Shown: in pieces, positions 31,486 to 36,577 of the stretch
Layout of the letters: every line of letters begins with the position of its first letter
Numbering within the stretch: the first letter of the stretch is position 1
NCBI GenBank assembly: GCA_039800165.1
Contig: JBDLRH010000079.1
Coordinates: 1-36,577 of the forward strand
Length of the DNA stretch: 36,577 nucleotides
Reading direction: 5' to 3'
From: JBDLRH01 sp039800165
GTDB taxonomy: Bacteria; Pseudomonadota; Gammaproteobacteria; Burkholderiales; Burkholderiaceae_C
The notes under the pieces: generated by a model
What the model was told of the DNA's origin: nothing
Seen by the model: only the letters and a program-made list of their open reading frames with translations
Database searches by the model: none
Program-made: the position numbers and the translations under genes

Positions 31486-31572
31486 GCCCCATCGGGCCAG
31501 CCGGCCCGGCACTTGCGTGCAGCAGGCGTACCCGGCATGACGGGAGTGCGCGCCGTGCCGGTACTGTCGGCG

Positions 31573-32508
31573 CTACTGCGTGCGCAGCCAGTCCAGCGTC
31601 GCGTCCATCACCCGCGCATCGAAGGCCAGCGCCACATGCGCTGCGCCGCCACAGAAGCGGTTGTCCGCGCCCGGCAGTGCTGCGGTGGGCGCCGGGAACA
31701 CGATGTTGTCGCAGTCGCTCCACCAGCAGGTGAAGCGCGCATGCCATGACGGATCGGACTGCGCCGCCAGCGCTTGCAACCACGCGCTGTCCAGCTGCAT
31801 CTGTCGCCCGTTGGGCGTGCTGCTCAAACGCGCCAGCCAGGTGCCGCGATGCGGTGAGCCCAGCGTGACGATGTGCGCCACGCGCTCGATGCGCGGCACG
31901 GCGCCAGGGGCATCATTGTGGCCGGCCCGCAGCCACGCACGCGCGGCCAGGCCGCCCATGCTGTGGCACACCAGCACCGGCGCGCGTCCGGTGAGCTGTG
32001 TGGCGCGCTGCACCGCTTCGTCGATGATCGGCGCGTAGTCGTCAATCGACGCAAACACCGGCTCAAGGTTGGGCACGATCACGCCATGCCCTTGCGCGCG
32101 CAGTCGCGCGATCCACGGCGCCCAGAAGCCGCGGTTGCAGAAGTAGCCGTGCACCAGCACCACGCCCACGCGCTGCGCATCCAGGGCCGCGATGACATCG
32201 GGCTCTCGCGCGCTTGCAAAGGGCTGCCGCCAGCCGAACACGCGCACCGCATGCGCCACCTCTTGGGCCCAGGCGCGCAGCAGCGGGCCCCAGCCCGGCG
32301 GCGCCGGGGCGGGCACCGCACTGCCGGCCAGCGGCGCCACCGCGCGTGCAGCGACGAATTCCAGGGCCAGCACACCGGCAAAGCCCGCCCAGCACCACAC
32401 GAAGCCGAGCCAGCCCAGCCAGCGCGCGTCACGCCACCAGAACGCGAGCCACGCCAGCGATGCCAGCAGCAGGGCAGCGTAGATGCGGCGTTGCAGGCGG
32501 GCAAGCAT
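31573..32508 (-). CDS. Membrane-anchored alpha/beta-hydrolase (lipase/esterase-like)
   Basis: The 311-residue protein has two N-terminal hydrophobic segments (about 8-25 and 30-50), followed by an alpha/beta-hydrolase domain. The oxyanion region is VVLVHGYFCNRGFW, the nucleophile Ser lies in VLVCHSMGGLAARAW (an AHSMGG-like elbow with Cys first), TLGSPHRGTWLA follows, and the catalytic His is probably the one in GGAAHVALAFD. This resembles triacylglycerol lipase/PGAP1-like proteins. The start is ATG 32508 or 32520, neither with a Shine-Dalgarno sequence. It diverges from fadD (32639), an acyl-CoA ligase, so released fatty acids could be activated there. That is inference. Confidence 0.87.
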   Translation of the reverse strand: MLARLQRRIYAALLLASLAWLAFWWRDARWLGWLGFVWCWAGFAGVLALEFVAARAVAPLAGSAVPAPAPPGWGPLLRAWAQEVAHAVRVFGWRQPFASAREPDVIAALDAQRVGVVLVHGYFCNRGFWAPWIARLRAQGHGVIVPNLEPVFASIDDYAPIIDEAVQRATQLTGRAPVLVCHSMGGLAARAWLRAGHNDAPGAVPRIERVAHIVTLGSPHRGTWLARLSSTPNGRQMQLDSAWLQALAAQSDPSWHARFTCWWSDCDNIVFPAPTAALPGADNRFCGGAAHVALAFDARVMDATLDWLRTQ

Positions 32509-32638
32509 AGGCACCCGCATTGTGCGCGGCGCGGCGGCCGGCGGAAGCACAGCCCATCGACGGGCGATCTCGGGGCTTGCCCTGAGAGGAACGGGGCCTG
32601 AACCCGGCCACAATGCGGGGCTTCGGAGTACGCCCCCC

Positions 32639-34327
32639 ATGGACAAAGTCTGGCTCAACAGCTACCCCCCCGGCGTCGCGCAGGACGTCGATGCCTCGCA
32701 GTACCGCTCGCTGGCGCAACTGTTCGAAGAATCCTTCCGCAAGCACGCCAGCCACCGCTTCGCGGTCTGCATGGACCGCTGGATGGACTACCGCGAGCTC
32801 GACGAGCTGTCGGCCGCGCTCGGCGCCTGGCTGCAGTCGCGCGGGCTCGAGCCGGGCGCGCGCGTGGCCATCATGCTGCCCAACGTGCCGCAGTTCCCGG
32901 TCACCATGGCCGCAGTGCTGCGCGCGGGCTACACCTGCGTCAACGTCAACCCGCTGTACACCCCGCGCGAACTCGAGCATCAGCTCAAGGACTCGGGCGC
33001 CACCGCGATCGTCATCCTCGAGAACTTCGGCAAGACACTGTCCGAGGTGATCGACCGCACCCAGGTCAAGCAGGTGGTGATCGCCTCCATGGGTGACCTG
33101 CTGGGGTTCTGGTACGGCCGCTGGATCACCTTTGCCGTGCGGCATCTGGCGAAGATGGTGCCGGCCTACAAGCTGCCGCTCACAAACGGCATCACCGTCA
33201 CGCCGTTTGCGCGTGCGCTCGATGAGGGCCAGCGCATGACGCTGCGCCCGGCCGATGCGGGGCCGGACAGCATCGCCTTCCTGCAATACACCGGTGGCAC
33301 CACCGGCCTGTCCAAGGGCGCGGTGCTGACCCACCGCAACGTGATTGCCGCGATCCTGCAGGCCGAGGCGTGGTTCACGCCGGCGCTCAAGCGGGTGGGC
33401 AACGTCAGCCAGACCAACAGCATCGCTGCGCTTCCGCTGTATCACATCTTCGCGCTCACGCTGTGCCTGCTGGCGATCCGCTGGGGCTCGCACATGACGC
33501 TGATCCCGAACCCGCGCGACATCGGCAAGTTCGTCGAGGTGCTCAAGAAGCGGCCGTTCCACATGCTGCCCGCGGTGAACACGCTGTTCAATGCGCTGCT
33601 GCAGCATCCGCAGTTCAAGTCACTCGACTTCGCGCACCTGTGCGTGTCACAGGCCGGCGGCATGGCCGCCTCGGAAGGCACCGCGCGGCAGTGGCAGCAG
33701 GTCACCGGCTGCGCGATGGTCGAGGGCTGGGGCATGAGCGAGACCTGCGCCATCGGCACCAACAACATCGTCACCAGCACCGAGTTCAGCGGCACCATCG
33801 GCCTGCCGCTGCCGGGCATCGACATTGCGATCAAGGATGACGATGGCCGCTCGGTTGCGATCGGCGAGCCCGGCGAGATCTGCATCAAGGGCCCCAACGT
33901 GATGACGGGCTACTACAACCAGCCCGAAGAAAACACCAAGGCCTTCACCGCGGACGGCTTCATGCGCACCGGTGACATCGGCATCATGGACGCGCGCGGC
34001 TTCACCAAGATCGTCGACCGCAAGAAGGACATGATCCTGGTCAGCGGCTTCAATGTGTTTCCCAACGAGCTTGAGAACGTCATTTCGCTGTGCCCCGGCG
34101 TGGTGGAGTGCGCGGCCATCGGCGTGGCCGATGACAAGCAGGGCGAGGCGATCAAGGTGTTCGTGGTCAAGAACGACCCGACGCTGACCGAGGACGACGT
34201 GGCCAAGTACTGCCGCCAGAACCTGACCGGCTACAAGGTACCCAAGTACATCGAGTTCCGCGACGACCTGCCCAAGACCAACGTGGGCAAGATCCTGCGG
34301 CGCGAGCTGCGCTCGGCCAAGGCCTGA
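32639..34327 (+). CDS. fadD: Long-chain fatty-acid--CoA ligase
   Basis: The 562-residue AMP-forming ligase activates fatty acids to acyl-CoA. The AMP-binding P-loop is LQYTGGTTGLSKGAVLTHRN, followed by ALPLYHIFALT, VEGWGMSETCA, GFMRTGDIGIMD and the hinge IVDRKKDMILVSGFNVFP. The catalytic lysine is in LPKTNVGKILRREL. The length equals E. coli FadD (561). The ATG at 32639 begins MDKVWLNSYPPGV; the open frame upstream is not conserved. A CACAAT box (32609-32614) could be the -10. The metallo-beta-lactamase gene follows 9 bases later. Confidence 0.96.
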   Translation: MDKVWLNSYPPGVAQDVDASQYRSLAQLFEESFRKHASHRFAVCMDRWMDYRELDELSAALGAWLQSRGLEPGARVAIMLPNVPQFPVTMAAVLRAGYTCVNVNPLYTPRELEHQLKDSGATAIVILENFGKTLSEVIDRTQVKQVVIASMGDLLGFWYGRWITFAVRHLAKMVPAYKLPLTNGITVTPFARALDEGQRMTLRPADAGPDSIAFLQYTGGTTGLSKGAVLTHRNVIAAILQAEAWFTPALKRVGNVSQTNSIAALPLYHIFALTLCLLAIRWGSHMTLIPNPRDIGKFVEVLKKRPFHMLPAVNTLFNALLQHPQFKSLDFAHLCVSQAGGMAASEGTARQWQQVTGCAMVEGWGMSETCAIGTNNIVTSTEFSGTIGLPLPGIDIAIKDDDGRSVAIGEPGEICIKGPNVMTGYYNQPEENTKAFTADGFMRTGDIGIMDARGFTKIVDRKKDMILVSGFNVFPNELENVISLCPGVVECAAIGVADDKQGEAIKVFVVKNDPTLTEDDVAKYCRQNLTGYKVPKYIEFRDDLPKTNVGKILRRELRSAKA

Positions 34328-34336
34328 CGGATCACG

Positions 34337-35272
34337 ATGGCACACACCGGCGGCCTGCTGCCGCACGGACTGCTGCTGCTTGAGCGCGGCTGGCTGTCGT
34401 CGAACAACCTGGTGTGCATCGGGCGCGATCAGACCGCGGTCATCGACACCGGTTATGCGAGCCACGCGCCACAGACGCTGGCGCTGGTGCGCCATGCGCT
34501 CGACGGGCGCGCGCTCGATGTGATCGTCAACACCCACCTGCACAGCGACCACTGCGGCGGCAATGCGGCGCTGCAGGCGGCGTATCAGCAAGTGCGCACC
34601 TTGATCCCGCCCGGCGAGGCGCAGCGCGTGGCGTTGTGGGACGCTCAGGCACTAAGCTACGAGCCCACCGGGCAGCAGTGCCCGCGCTTCAGCTGGCAGG
34701 GCCTGGTTCAGCCGGGCGCTTCACTGCGGCTGGGCGACCATGACTTCGAGGTGCATGCCGCGCCCGGCCACGACCCGCATGCGGTGGTGCTGTTCGAGCC
34801 GCAGCATCGGCTGCTGGTGTCGGGTGATGCGCTGTGGCAGCGCGGCTTTGGCATCGTGTTCCCCGAACTGCAGGGCGAGAGCGGCTTTGACGAGGTCGAG
34901 GCCACGCTGCAACTCATCGAGGGGCTCAAGCCCCGGGTGGTGGTGCCCGGGCACGGCCCGGCGTTCGACACGGTGGACGACGCGCTGGCCGACGCGCGCC
35001 GGCGTCTGGCGGGTTACCGCAGCGATCCGGTGCGTCATGCGCGCCACGCCATCAAGGTGCTGATCAAGTTCAAGCTGATGGAGCTGCAGCGCTGGAGCGT
35101 GGCCCACTTTCTGGAGTGGAGCAGCGCGACGCCCTATGTGACCGGTATCCACGCGCGCTTCTTTGCCGAAGAGCCGCTTCGGCCGTGGCTGCACAAGCTG
35201 GTCGGTGAATTGGCCGCTTCGGGCGCCATCGTGGTCGAAGGCGACCTGCTGCGCGAGCCGGCGGCCGCCTGA
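34337..35272 (+). CDS. Metallo-beta-lactamase-fold hydrolase
   Basis: The 311-residue protein has the binuclear metal site motif THLHSDHCGG (His67, His69, Asp71, His72), with later ligands in APGHDPHAVV, SGDALWQRG and VVPGHGPAF. A helical, winged-helix-like C-terminal domain (about 235-305) resembles that of the LACTB2-like branch rather than glyoxalase II. The substrate is unknown. Its start is 9 bases after the fadD stop, so it is probably cotranscribed and may act on an acyl ester or thioester. No signal peptide is present. Confidence 0.9.
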   Translation: MAHTGGLLPHGLLLLERGWLSSNNLVCIGRDQTAVIDTGYASHAPQTLALVRHALDGRALDVIVNTHLHSDHCGGNAALQAAYQQVRTLIPPGEAQRVALWDAQALSYEPTGQQCPRFSWQGLVQPGASLRLGDHDFEVHAAPGHDPHAVVLFEPQHRLLVSGDALWQRGFGIVFPELQGESGFDEVEATLQLIEGLKPRVVVPGHGPAFDTVDDALADARRRLAGYRSDPVRHARHAIKVLIKFKLMELQRWSVAHFLEWSSATPYVTGIHARFFAEEPLRPWLHKLVGELAASGAIVVEGDLLREPAAA

Positions 35273-35381
35273 CGCGGCCCACGGCTTCCGCCATTCGCGT
35301 TTCAATTTTTTGCAATTCCGCTGCCCTGCGTCATGTGGCAGTGATACAAAGGGCGCCTTGGCCGCACCCCGAGTAGTACCC

Positions 35382-35876
35382 ATGCAGGCTGCCCCCTTGC
35401 GCGAAGACGAGTCGCAACGACTCGCGCAGTGGCCTGCGCGCCTTGGCGCCGCGACTTCGCCTTTGCCTGCGCCTTCGGATGGCGCCACCACAAGCATTCA
35501 GGGCATGCGCGTGCTGGTGGTGGACGACAACCCGATGAACCGCATCGTCGCCGAGCGCTTTTTGCGCGACGGTGGCCTGCGGCCGCAATCCGTCGAGTCG
35601 GCGCACGAAGCCCTGCTGGCCCTTGATTCCGGCGAATTCGATGCGGTGCTGATGGACTTGTACATGCCCGAGATGAACGGCGACGAGGCTGCGCGCCGCA
35701 TCCGTGCGCGGCATGGCGACGCGCTGCCCATCATCGGCGTATCAGCCAGTGTGTCGGCCGACGAAGAACGGCGCTGCCGCGACGCCGGGATGAACAGCTT
35801 CGTACCCAAGCCGGTCGATCCGGTAAAGCTGCTCGAAGAACTGGCCCGGCTGCTGATTTACCGCGCGAGCACCTGA
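35382..35876 (+). CDS. Orphan CheY-like receiver-domain protein
   Basis: The 164-residue protein has an N-terminal extension (about 1-41, Ala/Pro/Ser-rich) and one receiver domain. Asp48-Asp49 lie in VLVVDDNPMN, the phospho-acceptor Asp92 in VLMDLYMPEMNG, then GVSAS, and the conserved Lys in SFVPKPVDP. There is no output domain. Receivers of the VDDNPMN type usually belong to hybrid kinases, and no kinase gene adjoins it. The ATG at 35382 was chosen as the first after the preceding gene; an internal ATG at 35505 begins right at the domain. It converges with the rRNA operon. Confidence 0.86.
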   Translation: MQAAPLREDESQRLAQWPARLGAATSPLPAPSDGATTSIQGMRVLVVDDNPMNRIVAERFLRDGGLRPQSVESAHEALLALDSGEFDAVLMDLYMPEMNGDEAARRIRARHGDALPIIGVSASVSADEERRCRDAGMNSFVPKPVDPVKLLEELARLLIYRAST

Positions 35877-35960
35877 AGAGCGCGCCGGGGCGCATGCCGT
35901 GGCGCTTTCCATTGGCCGCTGCGCTGGGCCAGGCTGCTTGAGCACCCTTTAGCCCACGGA

Positions 35961-35994
35961 AAAAACAAAAGGCCCAGCATTTCTGCTGGGCCTT
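35961..35994 (-). terminator. Rho-independent terminator of the rRNA operon
   Basis: AAGGCCCAGCA-TTTC-TGCTGGGCCTT (35969-35994) is a perfect 11-bp stem with a four-base loop. On the minus strand it is followed by a T-rich tail (TTTTGTTTTTT). It lies just past the 5S gene. On the + strand it is about 90 bases past the receiver gene stop but lacks a T tract in that direction. Confidence 0.93.
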
Positions 35995-36006
35995 CTGGGC
36001 TGTAAG

Positions 36007-36122
36007 AGCCTGACGATGTCCTACTTTCACACGGGTATCCGCACTATCATCGGCGCTGAGGCGTTTCACGGTCCTGTTCGGGATGGGAAGGAGTGGGACC
36101 ACCTCGCTATGGTCATCAGGCA
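36007..36122 (-). rRNA. rrf: 5S ribosomal RNA
   Basis: The minus strand reads TGCCTGATGACCATAGCG at the 5' end. It includes the universal GGTGGTCCCACTCC and CCCGAACAG segments, GTGAAACGCC and CGCCGATGATAGTG, and closes with AGTAGGACATCGTCAGGC. The ends pair (TGCCTGA with TCAGGC) as helix I. The length is about 116 nt; the ends are estimated to within a few bases. Confidence 0.96.
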
Positions 36123-36229
36123 TAACTTGTCGTCATCTTGACCAGGTCAAGACGACCAATTCACAGAGCAAATCAGCTTTTTGAATGCGTCACTTGGCAT
36201 AACAACCCTGATCGAACGATCAAAGTTAT
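36123..36229 (-). other. 23S-5S internal transcribed spacer
   Basis: About 107 bases separate the 23S 3' end from 5S. It is less GC-rich than the rest of the window and contains the inverted pair TCTTGACC/GGTCAAGA (36137-36152), a likely processing stem. No tRNA cloverleaf is seen. Confidence 0.8.
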
Positions 36230-36577
36230 AGGGTCAAGCCGCACGAGCAATTAGTATCGGTTAGCTTAACGCATTACTGCGCTTCCACACCCGACCTATC
36301 AACGTCCTGGTCTTGAACGACTCTTTAGGGGGCTCGAGGCCCCGGCAGATCTCATCTTGAAACGAGTTTCCCGCTTAGATGCTTTCAGCGGTTATCTCTT
36401 CCGCACATAGCTACTCGGCAATGCCACTGGCGTGACAACCGATACACCAGAGGTGCGTCCACTCCGGTCCTCTCGTACTAGGAGCAGGCTTCCTCAAATC
36501 TGCAGCGCCCACGGAAGATAGGGACCAAACTGTCTCACGACGTTTTAAACCCAGCTCACGTACCTCTTTAAATGGCG
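36230..36577 (-). rRNA. rrl: 23S ribosomal RNA, 3' end (partial)
   Basis: The minus strand contains the conserved 3' region of bacterial 23S: TTTAAACGTCGTGAGACAG, the sarcin-ricin-loop segment AGTACGAGAGGACCGG, then TTAAGCTAACCGATACTAAT and the end GGCTTGACCCT. The gene continues beyond the right edge of the window. The exact mature 3' end is estimated from homologues. Confidence 0.97.

Noticed and set aside
36123..36229. tRNA gene in the 23S-5S spacer
   Set aside because: There is no cloverleaf or TTCGA-type T-arm; only a short inverted pair is seen.

Overview
The window is high-GC chromosomal DNA from a betaproteobacterium of the order Burkholderiales, most likely family Comamonadaceae. 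The signs are a Bug-type (TctC) periplasmic receptor beside a CaiB-type CoA-transferase, the glyQ-glyS-gmhB-plsC-ygjP order, a liuR-ivd leucine-catabolism cluster with can and aceK, and the ends of an rRNA operon. The family assignment is inference from gene order and sequence style, since no search was run. No transposase, integrase, phage gene, CRISPR array or tRNA was seen. No stretch over 300 bases lacks a gene.

Layout. Bases 1-59 hold the last codons of an AraC-type regulator (+). From 166 to 30250 every gene lies on the minus strand, so transcription runs right to left. In window order these are: a large hybrid sensor kinase (166-3525); a Bug receptor and a CoA-transferase, the latter translationally coupled to a HigBA toxin-antitoxin pair (3617-6505); a HAD hydrolase, YchJ and a rhodanese (6578-8133); the TrkH/TrkA potassium uptake system (8167-11025); an acyl-CoA dehydrogenase, M20 peptidase, SDR and thiolase (11090-15427); a small membrane protein, AceK, carbonic anhydrase, isovaleryl-CoA dehydrogenase, a hotdog thioesterase and LiuR (15458-20536); and a housekeeping block of YgjP, PlsC, GmhB, GlyS, GlyQ, Lnt, CorC, a GNAT enzyme and an Lrp regulator (20632-30250).

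At 30250/30337 the direction changes. hppD (+) diverges from the Lrp gene. A minus-strand lipase-like gene (31573-32508) diverges from fadD, which is followed by a metallo-beta-lactamase-fold gene and an orphan receiver protein (32639-35876). The right end carries the 5S gene, the 5S-23S spacer and the 3' end of 23S on the minus strand, with a strong terminator at 35961-35994.

How the genes fit together. LiuR has a perfect 20-bp palindrome in front of it, a likely operator. The genes downstream form a closely spaced series (LiuR, thioesterase, Ivd, carbonic anhydrase, AceK, membrane protein, thiolase) that fits leucine/isovalerate breakdown to acetyl-CoA with control of the glyoxylate bypass. 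Bicarbonate from carbonic anhydrase could feed the methylcrotonyl-CoA carboxylase step, although that enzyme is not in the window.

Most of the window is ordinary core genome. The points most worth a second look are: a GmhB whose nucleophilic Asp is Gly; a 30-codon in-frame insert in GlyQ that looks like a palindromic repeat element; coupling of HigBA to a CoA-transferase with a possibly leaderless toxin mRNA; the LiuR operator; a shared inverted motif in front of two unrelated genes; and a recurring theme of 12-bp in-frame tandem repeats in linkers and in a signal peptide.
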